Below are positions 34,299-42,930 of a DNA stretch of 64,000 bases, piece by piece. The stretch is from NCBI GenBank assembly GCA_964627535.1, contig CAZVJW010000015.1, positions 13,451-77,450 of the forward strand, in the 5' to 3' direction. This DNA is from UBA1447 sp964627535. GTDB taxonomy: Bacteria; Bacillota; Clostridia; Oscillospirales; Acutalibacteraceae. The position numbers were made by a program, and so were the translations under genes. The notes below the pieces were generated by a model, which had not been told where the DNA came from, searched no databases, and saw only the letters and a list, made by a program, of their open reading frames with translations. The stretch's first letter is position 1; every line of letters starts with the position of its first letter.

Positions 34299-35379
34299 CA
34301 ATAATTCTGCTGATTTCATCATCATAAAGCTCGGGGTACATCGGCAAAGACACACAATGATTTGCCAGATATTCCGCATTGCAGAAATCTCCCGGTTTAT
34401 ATCCCAAATGGCTGAACACTTTTAAAAGATGGCATGGTAGCCGGTAGTGTATTCGGCATTCGATATTTTTCGAATACAAATATTCAATAAACTTTTCTCT
34501 TTCCGGTACAGATATTACAAACAAATGATATACATGTTCGGTTTCACCGGGAATTTTCTGCATTTTAATATACGGATTAATTATTTCATCGGTGTATCGC
34601 TTGGCGATTTTGATTCTTTTTTGATTTGAGCACTCAAGATTTTGCAGTTTATAACTTAAAACAGCTGCCTGAATCCCATCCATTCGCATACTGTATCCAA
34701 TTTTTTCATGGTCTCCGTATTCATTGCCCGCATGATTTTTCAGCAAATCAACCTGCTTTATATACTCCTCGTTGTGCGATGTTACACAGCCGCCTTCCCC
34801 AAACGCTCCCAGGTTTTTGGTAGGGTAAAAACTGAAACATCCGATATCTCCAAGTCCTCCGACAATTTGATTTCTATATTTGGCACCATGTGCCTGCGCA
34901 CAATCTTCAACAAGCGCAAAATTGTTTTCTTTTGCAATTTTTAATACCGCGTCAACATCAAATGGCAAGCCATACAGATGAACTCCTATGACAGCCTTTG
35001 TTTTTTTTGTCATGACTTCTTCAATTTTTCCGGAATCTATTTCCCATGTATCGTTTATACAATCGACAAATACGGGTTTTGCCCCTGTGTATACAGGTCC
35101 CCACGCAGTCGCGACAAAGGTGTTTGCGGGAACAATCACTTCATCGCCTTCATTTATTCCTAAAGCAAGCATTGCAAGATGTAATGCGCTCGTGCCGCTG
35201 TTTACGCACGAGACATATGGTGTTTTAACAAATCGGGCAAATTCCGTTTCGAATTTTTTTACAAACTCGCCGTCGCAAAATGCCGCTTTGCCGCATACCG
35301 AATCAAATATACTAAGAAAATCTTGCTTATGATTTTCATATTGCCTTTTTAAATTATTAAAGTCAATAAAGCTCTCCAT
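34273..35379 (-). CDS. DegT/DnrJ/EryC1/StrS family PLP-dependent sugar aminotransferase
   Basis: 368 aa, normal for the family. K188 in CFSFYPTKNLGAFGEGG is the lysine that forms the PLP aldimine, and D159 (ALVEDCAQAHGA) would contact the pyridine nitrogen. CVNSGTSALHLAM binds the cofactor phosphate; ANTFVATAW and HLYGLPFDVD are typical. These enzymes transfer an amino group to a 3- or 4-keto nucleotide sugar. It shares its strand with the GT2 and radical SAM genes upstream, so an amino sugar of the envelope glycan is the likely product. Confidence 0.93.
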   Translation of the reverse strand: MESFIDFNNLKRQYENHKQDFLSIFDSVCGKAAFCDGEFVKKFETEFARFVKTPYVSCVNSGTSALHLAMLALGINEGDEVIVPANTFVATAWGPVYTGAKPVFVDCINDTWEIDSGKIEEVMTKKTKAVIGVHLYGLPFDVDAVLKIAKENNFALVEDCAQAHGAKYRNQIVGGLGDIGCFSFYPTKNLGAFGEGGCVTSHNEEYIKQVDLLKNHAGNEYGDHEKIGYSMRMDGIQAAVLSYKLQNLECSNQKRIKIAKRYTDEIINPYIKMQKIPGETEHVYHLFVISVPEREKFIEYLYSKNIECRIHYRLPCHLLKVFSHLGYKPGDFCNAEYLANHCVSLPMYPELYDDEISRIIDACNTFKN

Positions 35380-35485
35380 TTTTTCACCTTACCCGACCAT
35401 ATCGGCCGGTAATCTGCAAATCAATCATCGAATAACGCCTCTGTTATTCATTAGTTGTCAAATCAGAATATTATTATGTTTACTT

Positions 35486-36442
35486 TTATTTGTGTTCTTC
35501 CAGAAAATTTTCGGATATAATATAGCGCGGTCTTCTTTTAACTTCCCCGTACGTTTTGCCTATATATTCACCGATTATTCGTATTGCAAGCAGTTGAAAT
35601 GTCCCTATCGCCCAGATGGATGTAAATAATATGAGCCAGAGCTCAATGGCTCCGGAAGTGACTTTTTGCGCTATCATTGCAATAATTCCTGTAATAACGG
35701 TTAAAAAAGAAACAGCGGCAAGGAAGTTTATCATCCGTATTGGCATTAAGCTGAAAGATGTTATTGCTTCCGATGCGAGTAAAAATAATTTTCCGACAGA
35801 ATATTTTGACTTCCCGGCATATCTTTCTTTTCTTTCATGAAAAACAATCGAATTTTTAAATCCCAATTGCGGTATTAATGCCGGTAAAAACAGATTTACT
35901 TCCGAATACCCGGAAAGCGCTTCAATTGCCCGCCGACTCATAAGCCGGTATTCCGAGTGGTTGGAAACCATTTCAATTCCAATCATTTTCATGGTTCTGT
36001 AGAAATTATTTGCGGCAAACCTTCTAAAAAACGAGTCCTTTTTTCGTGAAGACCTGACACCATAAACAATGTCGCTGCCTTTGTAATACTCATTTACCAT
36101 ATTATCTATTGCGTCGATATCATCCTGCAAATCCGCATCCATCGTAATGACCATATCAGCATAATCTTTGACAGCCATCATTCCGGCTATATAAGCATTC
36201 TGCTCACCGCAGTTGTGAGAAAGGCTTAGACCGGAAAACAACACATTTTCATTGTGAAGCTGCGTAATTATTTTCCAAGTTTTGTCTTTTGACCCGTCAT
36301 CAACAAAAAAAACTTTACTGTTTTTACTGACCAGTTGCCGTTCAATCAAATTTTCTATTTTTTCATGTAGGCATCTTGCTGTTTCATGAAGAACTTCCTC
36401 TTCATTGAAACAGGGTACTACCAAATAAAGCGTTTCGCACAT
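35486..36442 (-). CDS. GtrB/DPM1-like family 2 glycosyltransferase with C-terminal membrane helices
   Basis: 318 aa from ATG 36440-36442 (GTGAG just upstream; a GTG four codons earlier is also in frame). LYLVVPCFNEEEVL starts the GT-A fold and TMDADLQDD carries the metal-binding aspartates. Two hydrophobic helices (about residues 225-250 and 258-285) precede the conserved end IGEYIGKTYGEVKRRP found in GtrB, ArnC and related polyprenol-phosphate glycosyltransferases. It would charge undecaprenyl phosphate with a sugar on the cytoplasmic face. It is a second lipid-linked sugar synthase beside the gene at 18792. Confidence 0.92.
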   Translation of the reverse strand: MCETLYLVVPCFNEEEVLHETARCLHEKIENLIERQLVSKNSKVFFVDDGSKDKTWKIITQLHNENVLFSGLSLSHNCGEQNAYIAGMMAVKDYADMVITMDADLQDDIDAIDNMVNEYYKGSDIVYGVRSSRKKDSFFRRFAANNFYRTMKMIGIEMVSNHSEYRLMSRRAIEALSGYSEVNLFLPALIPQLGFKNSIVFHERKERYAGKSKYSVGKLFLLASEAITSFSLMPIRMINFLAAVSFLTVITGIIAMIAQKVTSGAIELWLILFTSIWAIGTFQLLAIRIIGEYIGKTYGEVKRRPRYIISENFLEEHK

Positions 36443-36482
36443 ATAATCACTCACTTATAAATTATATTAATAAAAAGGGTTG

Positions 36483-37682
36483 TTATCGATTGCGTTTTGG
36501 CCTTTGCAAAAAATATCTCACTCGATTTGCAAAGGATTTTATGATTTTTTGTATAATGGGAATAACCTTTGCATTAAAAACAGTAGGTTTAATTAACCAA
36601 TCATCGGCTTTCGCCTTGCTACCCGGGCAAATTTCCCATTTAAACGGAACCATTCCCTTTGAACAATATCTGCAAAACTCATGCGGATTTTTGAAAAGCT
36701 CATTTATTTCCCATCCGTTAAGACCGGTGTGATAAATATCAATCTTATCGTCAGCAGGATATGTCAGATTAAATGCTTTGTTTAACCGATAAATATATAG
36801 CTGGCAAGTACATGCTGAAAGGTATCCGTTGCCCAGAGAATGGCAATATGAAAATATGCAATTGTTAAAAGATTTCGTTGGTGACTCCAGCGGTTCGGAT
36901 AAAATTGTTTTAAAAAACATCTTAACCGGTATACCAATATTGTATGCGATACCAACAGCATCCAGGCAACTTTTGATTTCGTTTATTTTTTTCTTGGTCG
37001 GAGGATAATTTGAAATGTCAAATGAGCAATTATAATTTTTAATCTCTGTAAGCTGCATTTTATCAAGTGACGGAATCAACAAACCATTGCTTACCAACCG
37101 GATATCGCTGTCGGGAAACAATTCCCGTGCTGTCGCTACGAATTTTATAAAATCGGGATTTGTAAGCGGTTCTCCTCCCAACAATCTGATTTTTCCGATG
37201 CCCCAAAAATACTCCTTCAGTTTCACCAAATCTTTCCTGAACACATTGAAATCTGTAAACTTTTTCCCTTCAGCCAGGTTTGAAAACTCACTGCACCCTT
37301 TACAGTTTAGGTTACAGGATTCACTAACCTCGATTTCAACATAATCCAAACGAGGCTTTCTGTTGTCGATTGGCAGAAGGTATTCACTAATATTAGTATT
37401 TTTGTTTTCATCATCAAAAGAATGCGTATCCCATGGATATACATATACCTCCATTATTCCTTTATTGTGAAATATTCCGGATATTTTTTTAAGTTCTTCG
37501 TTTTTAAAAACCAATATAATTTTTTTTTCTTTTAATACTTCAACAACCCGTAATATATCGCTGTCCAAATTCCTTCCGGCCAAAACAGGCATTGCAGCCT
37601 TAATTCCTGTTTCACACAGTTTTTCAATAATTTTAAGACAGTATTTTTTGTTGTTTCCGAAAACAATAATATCATCATTCAT
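36483..37682 (-). CDS. Radical SAM protein with SPASM-like C-terminal cysteines, no B12-type domain
   Basis: 399 aa. Residues 1-115 form a separate N-terminal region (MNDDIIVFGNNKKYC, VYVYPWDTHSF) of unclear role. The radical SAM motif is SESCNLNCKGCSEFSN with C123, C127 and C130. IRLLGGEPLTNPDF is the GGEP SAM-binding strand. Later CTCQLY and CRYCSKG may bind an auxiliary iron-sulfur cluster. Unlike the fifteen array genes it has no cobalamin-type domain. Similar proteins occur in polysaccharide clusters, where they may remove or rearrange sugar groups. GGAGCTG precedes the start, and it heads the minus-strand operon with the GT2 and aminotransferase genes. Confidence 0.85.
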   Translation of the reverse strand: MNDDIIVFGNNKKYCLKIIEKLCETGIKAAMPVLAGRNLDSDILRVVEVLKEKKIILVFKNEELKKISGIFHNKGIMEVYVYPWDTHSFDDENKNTNISEYLLPIDNRKPRLDYVEIEVSESCNLNCKGCSEFSNLAEGKKFTDFNVFRKDLVKLKEYFWGIGKIRLLGGEPLTNPDFIKFVATARELFPDSDIRLVSNGLLIPSLDKMQLTEIKNYNCSFDISNYPPTKKKINEIKSCLDAVGIAYNIGIPVKMFFKTILSEPLESPTKSFNNCIFSYCHSLGNGYLSACTCQLYIYRLNKAFNLTYPADDKIDIYHTGLNGWEINELFKNPHEFCRYCSKGMVPFKWEICPGSKAKADDWLIKPTVFNAKVIPIIQKIIKSFANRVRYFLQRPKRNR

Positions 37683-37878
37683 TTCAGTTTCAGCTCCAAT
37701 TACATGGGTTGTATCCGATTAGTTTCATTTGCAACAATCTCAAATTTTTATTTAAACAATTTGGATTTTGGCAAATAGCAATCATATATAACTATAGGTA
37801 ATTTTATCTAAGTCAGCCATTGTTTGCAACGGGTTTTGCGATACGGCGCTTCAAGTACGAATACAAAACACTGACATT

Positions 37879-37907
37879 ATTGTATCAACGAAAATAAGAA
37901 AAGTCAA
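37879..37907 (-). promoter_or_regulatory. Promoter of radical SAM-GT2-aminotransferase operon
   Basis: Minus strand TTGACT (37902-37907), 17 bases, TACAAT (37879-37884). Confidence 0.6.
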
Positions 37908-38028
37908 GCTTGCCAATGATGTCCGATATTTACTTATTGCGTGTTTTCGAAATGTAAATGAGTCAATATATTAAAACTAAGCCTTGTATTTTTTACTTTT
38001 CTAGCAAATATTATGAATCTCCTCATTC

Positions 38029-38057
38029 TTGACACAAAATTTTAACTATGTTATTAT
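38029..38057 (+). promoter_or_regulatory. Promoter of nucleotide-sugar operon
   Basis: TTGACA (38029-38034), 17 bases, TATTAT (38052-38057); a TATAAT overlaps at 38055-38060 with longer spacing. Confidence 0.65.
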
Positions 38058-38160
38058 AATTAAATATTACTTTTAGACCGTCTCGGGTAAATAATATCAT
38101 CAACTACGCCAACGATTGGTTATACTAAATTATTTACATTGGCAAGCAAGGAGTTTTTCT

Positions 38161-39048
38161 ATGTATGCAATAATCGGTGCAAATGGTTATTTAGGTTCAT
38201 ATCTAATTAAATCCATCGTTGCAACCACCTCCGACAATATTATTGCAGCTGCCCGCAACATCGATGAAATTAAGTGCAGCAGCAGAATAAAACCTGTTAT
38301 GTGCGACATTACAAACTCAGCTGATGTTGAAACACTCGCGCAAATTATTAAGCATGGCGAGCCATGCAAGCTTATATATTTAGCTGCTTACCACAATCTT
38401 GATTTGGTTGCGCAGAATCCAAAGATAGCCTGGAACATAAACATTACAGCACTTGCATCGTTTTTGAACACCATCGACAACCTCAGTTGTTTTTACTTTT
38501 CATCAACTGACTGTGTCTACGGCGAAGGGAAGCCGGATTACCGCTTTAAGGAAAGTGATCCGTTAAATCCGATAAGCCTTTATGGTATTCATAAGGCAGC
38601 GGCCGAATGCCTGGTGAGAGCCCGCGGATACAATGTATTGCGGTTGCCTTACATGTTCGGTCCCAGCCTTTCTCCTCAAAAAACACATTTCTACGACAAG
38701 ATAGTTCAGAACTTTCGGCAAGGGGAAAAAGTCGAAATGTTTTATGATTCCCTTCGTTCAACGCTTGATTATGGCACTGTTGCGGATTTAACAGTCAGAT
38801 TATCAGAAAACTATTCAAAAGATATCATCCCGAAGACCCTGAATCTGTGCGGCGACGATTGCCTGTCAAAATACGACCTTGGGCTTATGCTGGCCGGCAA
38901 AATGGGTTTCCAGAAAGAATTGGTCATGCCGGTTTCATCAGAAAATTTCAGCTGTGTTCCCCTCGCAAAACGTGCGTTTGCAGGATTGATGGATAATACT
39001 CTTCTGAAAAACACACTTGGTTTATCTGAAATTAAAGTAGCATTATAA
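38161..39048 (+). CDS. NAD(P)-dependent sugar epimerase/reductase, RmlD-like SDR
   Basis: 295 aa from ATG 38161, with AAGGAG 8 bases upstream. IIGANGYLG (residues 4-12) is the nucleotide-binding glycine motif, and SSTDCVYG plus the YGIHK Tyr-Lys pair form the SDR active site. LDYGTVADLT late in the protein is where RmlD-like enzymes have their HxxDv segment. It reduces or epimerises a nucleotide-linked keto sugar. First gene of a five-gene operon with small gaps to 42664. Confidence 0.87.
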   Translation: MYAIIGANGYLGSYLIKSIVATTSDNIIAAARNIDEIKCSSRIKPVMCDITNSADVETLAQIIKHGEPCKLIYLAAYHNLDLVAQNPKIAWNINITALASFLNTIDNLSCFYFSSTDCVYGEGKPDYRFKESDPLNPISLYGIHKAAAECLVRARGYNVLRLPYMFGPSLSPQKTHFYDKIVQNFRQGEKVEMFYDSLRSTLDYGTVADLTVRLSENYSKDIIPKTLNLCGDDCLSKYDLGLMLAGKMGFQKELVMPVSSENFSCVPLAKRAFAGLMDNTLLKNTLGLSEIKVAL

Positions 39049-39074
39049 TAAAAATTCATCGGGGAGATGCGATT

Positions 39075-40346
39075 TTGAAGGCAGTAATAATGGCCGGCGG
39101 TAAAGGTACGCGTATTTCATCCGTATCCGGAGAAATCCCGAAATCGATGATGAAGGTTGCCGGCAAACCGGTTTTGGAACACCAAATCGAATGTCTGCGA
39201 AGCCAGGGTTATCGTGAAATAATAATCGTGACCGGTCACCTCGGCGGTGAGATTCGTTCTTATTTCGGCGATGGCAAAGGCTTTGGCGTTATTATTGATT
39301 ATTATAACGAATCCGAACCTCTCGGCACTGCGGGCGCTCTGATTGCCCTGAAAAACAGACTTTCAGAAGAATTTTTTTTAATTAACGGTGACCTTATTTT
39401 TGACATTGACCTTAAACGTTTTGAAAAATTTCATCTTAGCAGAAAGGCCCTCGCGACGCTTTTTATCCATCCGAACGATCACCCGTTTGACAGCGAAATA
39501 GTCGTTGCGGGAAAGGATTCACATATTATCGGCTGGCTCGGCCGCGGAGAAAAAAAGCTTTCATTCAGAAATCTTGTAAACGCGGGGATTCATATTCTTT
39601 CACCGGATCTGCTTTCCGGACTATCTGAAAATGTATGCCTTGATTTGGACAGAGATATATTAATCCCCGTTATTGATACGGGGCTGGTTTTCGCATACAT
39701 TTCCCCTGAATATGTTAAAGACATGGGCACTCCAAAAAGATATAAAGAGGTTGAAAATGACTGTTTAACCGGAAAAGTCAGTGCAAAGAATCTTCAGAAC
39801 AAACAGAAGGCTGTTTTTCTTGACAGAGACGGCACAATCAACAAATATGAGGGTTTGGTTACAAATCCGGATAGTATTCAACTCATTAAAGGCAGTGCCG
39901 AAGCCGTTGCTAAAATAAACAAAAGCAGTTATCTCGCCATTGTGATAACAAATCAGCCCGTCATAGCCCGTGGTGACTGCACCCCGGAAGAACTCGACGG
40001 AATCCACACCCGGCTTGAGGCTCTTTTAGGTGATCAGGGAGCGTATTTGGACGCTATTTATTATTGTCCGCACCATCCCGATATAGGCTTTGAGGGTGAA
40101 AATACCTTTTATAAAACTGAATGCGACTGCAGAAAGCCGAAACCCGGGCTTATTCTGCAAGCCGCAAAGGATTATAATATCGACCTTAGTCAATCATTCA
40201 TGGTCGGCGACGATATCAAGGATGTTCTCGCCGGCAAAGCAGCCGGATGCTCGGCGGTTTATCTGCGCAGCGGAAAACGGGACGCGGAACCTTCAGATAC
40301 CCCCGTTTATCATGATTTGCTTGAATTTGCAAATAAAAATATTTAA
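39075..40346 (+). CDS. Fused sugar-1-phosphate nucleotidyltransferase and HAD histidinol-phosphatase-type phosphatase (HddC-GmhB-like)
   Basis: 423 aa from TTG 39075-39077; GGGGAG lies about 8 bases before it. Residues 1-235 are a nucleotidyltransferase (AVIMAGGKGTR at 3-13, KSMMKVAGKPVLEH, NGDLIFDID with the metal-binding Asp). Residues 245-423 are a HAD-IIIA phosphatase: FLDRDGTIN near 249-257, VITNQPVIARG, CPHHP and ECDCRKPKPG with the GmhB-type zinc ligands, then MVGDDIKDVLAGKAAG. In heptose biosynthesis GmhB removes the 7-phosphate between the kinase and the nucleotide-transfer step, so the fusion would join two consecutive reactions. Assignment to heptose is supported by the adjacent HddA-like kinase. 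Confidence 0.9.
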   Translation: MKAVIMAGGKGTRISSVSGEIPKSMMKVAGKPVLEHQIECLRSQGYREIIIVTGHLGGEIRSYFGDGKGFGVIIDYYNESEPLGTAGALIALKNRLSEEFFLINGDLIFDIDLKRFEKFHLSRKALATLFIHPNDHPFDSEIVVAGKDSHIIGWLGRGEKKLSFRNLVNAGIHILSPDLLSGLSENVCLDLDRDILIPVIDTGLVFAYISPEYVKDMGTPKRYKEVENDCLTGKVSAKNLQNKQKAVFLDRDGTINKYEGLVTNPDSIQLIKGSAEAVAKINKSSYLAIVITNQPVIARGDCTPEELDGIHTRLEALLGDQGAYLDAIYYCPHHPDIGFEGENTFYKTECDCRKPKPGLILQAAKDYNIDLSQSFMVGDDIKDVLAGKAAGCSAVYLRSGKRDAEPSDTPVYHDLLEFANKNI

Positions 40347-40366
40347 GCCCGGAGGAAGGCAAAAAC

Positions 40367-41356
40367 ATGCTGATTTCCAGAACACCTTTCCGCATTTCAT
40401 TTTTGGGTGGCGGCACGGATTTCGAATCATATTTTAAAGAATACGGGGGCAGTGTAATATCTACCACCATAGATAAATACTGCTATATTACTATAAGGAA
40501 ATTGCCTCCGATATTTGATTACAAAAACCAACTGACTTATTCAAAAATTGAGCGTTTCAACGAACCAGACGAAGTGGAACACCCTGTGGTTCGCGAAGCC
40601 TTGAAACTTTTAAAAACCGATCATCTTCAAATAGCTTACGACGCCGATTTGCCAGCGCGTTCGGGATTAGGTGCAAGTTCGTCATTTTCCGTCGGCTTGC
40701 TTAATGCTCTTCATCATTTTAAAAATGAGCATCCGGATAAAATGACACTTGCCAAAGAATCAATTTATTTGGAACATAACCTTTGCCATGAAGCGGGGGG
40801 TATGCAGGACCAGCTTGCCGCTGCTTTCGGAGGACTCAATCGCATTAACTTCAGCGAAGAAGGTTATGAGGTGCGCCCGATAGATATTTCAGTAACACGC
40901 AAGGAAGAATTCAAGAAGAACCTGATGCTTTTTTTTACAGGGTTCACCCATTTGTCAAGTGAAATTGCACGGAATCAAACAAAAAACATTCCCTCCCGTC
41001 TGGCACAGCTCCACGAAATGAAGGCTTTGGTGGATGAAGGTGAAAAAATTCTGACAGGCAGCGGAGATATCCGCGAATTCGGCTTTTTGCTCAACACAAC
41101 CTGGCTGCTCAAGCGCACCCTTTCCGAAAAAATCGCCACCGGTTTTGTTGACAGCGCCTATGAAAAGGCAATAAAGGCCGGGGCTCTGGGCGGAAAACTT
41201 CTCGGGGCCGGAGGCGGTGGATTTATGCTGTTCTTTGTTGACGAAGAAAAAAGAGAAAGCGTAAAAAAAGCACTGTCCGACCTTCTATATGTACCTTTTA
41301 AGTTTGAAAACGCCGGTGCAAAAATATTTTACACGGAGGAGCCTGAGAATGAGTAA
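40367..41356 (+). CDS. hddA: GHMP family sugar kinase, D-glycero-D-manno-heptose 7-phosphate kinase-like
   Basis: 329 aa. SRTPFRISFLGGGTDF (residues 4-19) and LPARSGLGASSSFSVG (95-110) are the substrate strand and ATP-binding loop of the GHMP superfamily; the GGGTD form is typical of HddA and related sugar kinases. GGKLLGAGGGGFMLFF is the third conserved motif. The product would be a sugar 1-phosphate for the fused enzyme just upstream. CGGAGGAAGG precedes the start. An isomerase that makes the heptose 7-phosphate (GmhA type) is not in the window, so heptose specificity is likely but not proven. Confidence 0.85.
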   Translation: MLISRTPFRISFLGGGTDFESYFKEYGGSVISTTIDKYCYITIRKLPPIFDYKNQLTYSKIERFNEPDEVEHPVVREALKLLKTDHLQIAYDADLPARSGLGASSSFSVGLLNALHHFKNEHPDKMTLAKESIYLEHNLCHEAGGMQDQLAAAFGGLNRINFSEEGYEVRPIDISVTRKEEFKKNLMLFFTGFTHLSSEIARNQTKNIPSRLAQLHEMKALVDEGEKILTGSGDIREFGFLLNTTWLLKRTLSEKIATGFVDSAYEKAIKAGALGGKLLGAGGGGFMLFFVDEEKRESVKKALSDLLYVPFKFENAGAKIFYTEEPENE

Positions 41357-42284
41357 TATTTTAATTACGGGCGGTGCGGGTTACATAGGTTCGGTTTTGG
41401 TTCCTGCTCTGCTTGCAGCAGGCCATAAAGTTACTGTGCTGGATAATTTCTATTTTAACCAGCTGACACTGATGGATTGCTGCCCAAACCCTAATTTTAA
41501 TATTATTCGAGGAGATGCAAGAGAAGCGGAAACCTTAAAGGCAGCCATAGATGGAATGGACTATATTTTTCCGTTGGCGGCACTTGTCGGATTTCCGCTT
41601 TGCGACGCCGACAAAACAGCCGCGAGGACAACCAACCTTGAAGCGGTTGAGCTGCTTCTAAAAATAAGGGTAAAAGAGCAAAGGATCATTTATCCCTGCA
41701 CAAACAGCGGTTATGGCTTGGGCAAAGGCGATAACTTCTGCACCGAGGACACTCCGCTGAATCCGATTTCGCTTTACGGCACAACGAAGGTACTTGCCGA
41801 GAAGGCCGTACTTGAAGCGGGTAATTCTTTAACATTCCGTTTTGCGACCCTTTTCGGTGCTTCTCCCCGCATGCGGATTGACCTTCTGCTTAACGATTTT
41901 GTTTACCGCGCGGTTTATGACAGGACGGCGGTCATATTCGAAGGTAATTTTAAAAGGAACTTCATCCATATCCGCGATGTTGCCGGAGCTTTTATTTTCG
42001 CTGCTGATCATTTTGAAGAAATGAAAGGGTTACCCTACAATTGCGGCTTATCTTCAGCGAACATTTCCAAGCTTGAGCTTTGTGAAAAAATCAAAGAACA
42101 TATCCCCTCTTTTGTTTACATGGAAGCTCCTATAGGAACCGACCCGGACAAAAGGGATTACATCGTTTCCAACGCAAGACTCGAGGCAACAGGCTGGAGC
42201 CCGAAGTACTCTCTGGATGACGGTATTGATGAATTGAAAAAAGTTTTTACCATATTAAGGAATAAAGCTTATTCGAACATTTAG
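41349..42284 (+). CDS. NAD-dependent epimerase/dehydratase (extended SDR)
   Basis: 311 aa from ATG 41349, overlapping the kinase stop by 8 bases and preceded by CGGAGGAGCC, so the two are coupled. ILITGGAGYIGSVLV gives the NAD-binding motif and YGTTK the Tyr-Lys pair; NSGYGLG replaces the usual SSVYG but keeps the Ser region. RRNFIHIRDVAG-type spacing (KRNFIHIRDVAGAF) is seen in nucleotide-sugar epimerases. It probably changes the sugar attached to the nucleotide made by the neighbouring enzymes. Confidence 0.9.
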   Translation: MSNILITGGAGYIGSVLVPALLAAGHKVTVLDNFYFNQLTLMDCCPNPNFNIIRGDAREAETLKAAIDGMDYIFPLAALVGFPLCDADKTAARTTNLEAVELLLKIRVKEQRIIYPCTNSGYGLGKGDNFCTEDTPLNPISLYGTTKVLAEKAVLEAGNSLTFRFATLFGASPRMRIDLLLNDFVYRAVYDRTAVIFEGNFKRNFIHIRDVAGAFIFAADHFEEMKGLPYNCGLSSANISKLELCEKIKEHIPSFVYMEAPIGTDPDKRDYIVSNARLEATGWSPKYSLDDGIDELKKVFTILRNKAYSNI

Positions 42285-42307
42285 TTCGATGAGACGGAGC
42301 TGATTTA

Positions 42308-42664
42308 ATGATAAAATTCCTGAAACCGGATTTCGAGTTTTCTGATGACCGCGGAGAGCTCAAGCAACTGGTACATGAAGGGTACAATCAAATTAATATA
42401 GTCCGCTCAAAAGCCGGAGCTGTCCGTGGAGGTCATTGCCACAGGTTTAACAGGGAAGCATTTTATATCATTGAGGGAAATATTGAGTTAACCCTTCGAA
42501 AAGATGGTGCTGAAGAAAACTACAGTATTAAAGCAGGTGACATGTTTGTTATCGATGAACTTGTTTTTCATGATTTTCGCTTTTTAAGCGACACAATCCT
42601 TGTCGGAATGTATAACCGCGGCATCGAACTTGAAAACGGAGAAAAAGACATTGTTGCCGAATAG
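42308..42664 (+). CDS. Single-domain cupin, possible sugar isomerase/epimerase of FdtA/WxcM type
   Basis: 118 aa. GGHCHRFNREAFYIIEG supplies H43, H45 and E50 in the first cupin motif, and H88 in ELVFHDF lies in the second, enough to bind a metal. In sugar clusters such small cupins isomerise or epimerise keto nucleotide sugars or act as sugar sensors. It is the last gene of the operon and is followed by a strong terminator at 42701. Confidence 0.8.
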   Translation: MIKFLKPDFEFSDDRGELKQLVHEGYNQINIVRSKAGAVRGGHCHRFNREAFYIIEGNIELTLRKDGAEENYSIKAGDMFVIDELVFHDFRFLSDTILVGMYNRGIELENGEKDIVAE

Positions 42665-42700
42665 TTTTTTTGTCGTTCTGTAAATATATACTTAACATCT

Positions 42701-42730
42701 CGGCAGGGGCGGAAATTTCCGCCCCTGCCG
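42701..42730. terminator. Strong symmetric hairpin terminator
   Basis: CGGCAGGGGCGGAAA and TTTCCGCCCCTGCCG form a perfect 30-base palindrome. The U-run after it is short (TTTAACT), so it may act in both directions. It closes the nucleotide-sugar operon. Confidence 0.8.
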
Positions 42731-42782
42731 TTTAACTCTGTCCCAACTGAATACCCGTGCCGAATATACCCGCTTCGCGTTT

Positions 42783-42917
42783 ATACTAATTACTCATAAA
42801 AACCTAACTAAAAATCCGCACAAAACCCCATAATACTACTCTGCATTAAAATGGAGAATAGTATGAATCAAAGCTTTCGCTTAATTTTTTAGAGGTTTTT
42901 CAATCGTGAATTAGTAT
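42783..42917. repeat. MITE-like element copy 4 with nested insertion
   Basis: The outer ends match copy 1 (ATACTAATTACTCATAAAAA and TCGTGAATTAGTAT), but the element is 135 bp because about 33 bp has been inserted in its middle (about 42831-42863). The insert itself begins ATACTACTC and ends GAGAATAGTAT, so it looks like a still smaller inverted-repeat element. It lies between two convergent operons. Confidence 0.85.
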
Positions 42918-42930
42918 TAACCGGCAGATA

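Larger units (their letters stand above)
37683..38160. other. Divergent intergenic region, 478 bases
   Basis: No gene was found here. It separates the minus-strand radical SAM-GT2-aminotransferase operon from the plus-strand nucleotide-sugar operon and contains one good promoter for each. The leaders are about 190 bases (minus) and 100 bases (plus), both AT-rich. No riboswitch fold was recognised. Confidence 0.6.
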
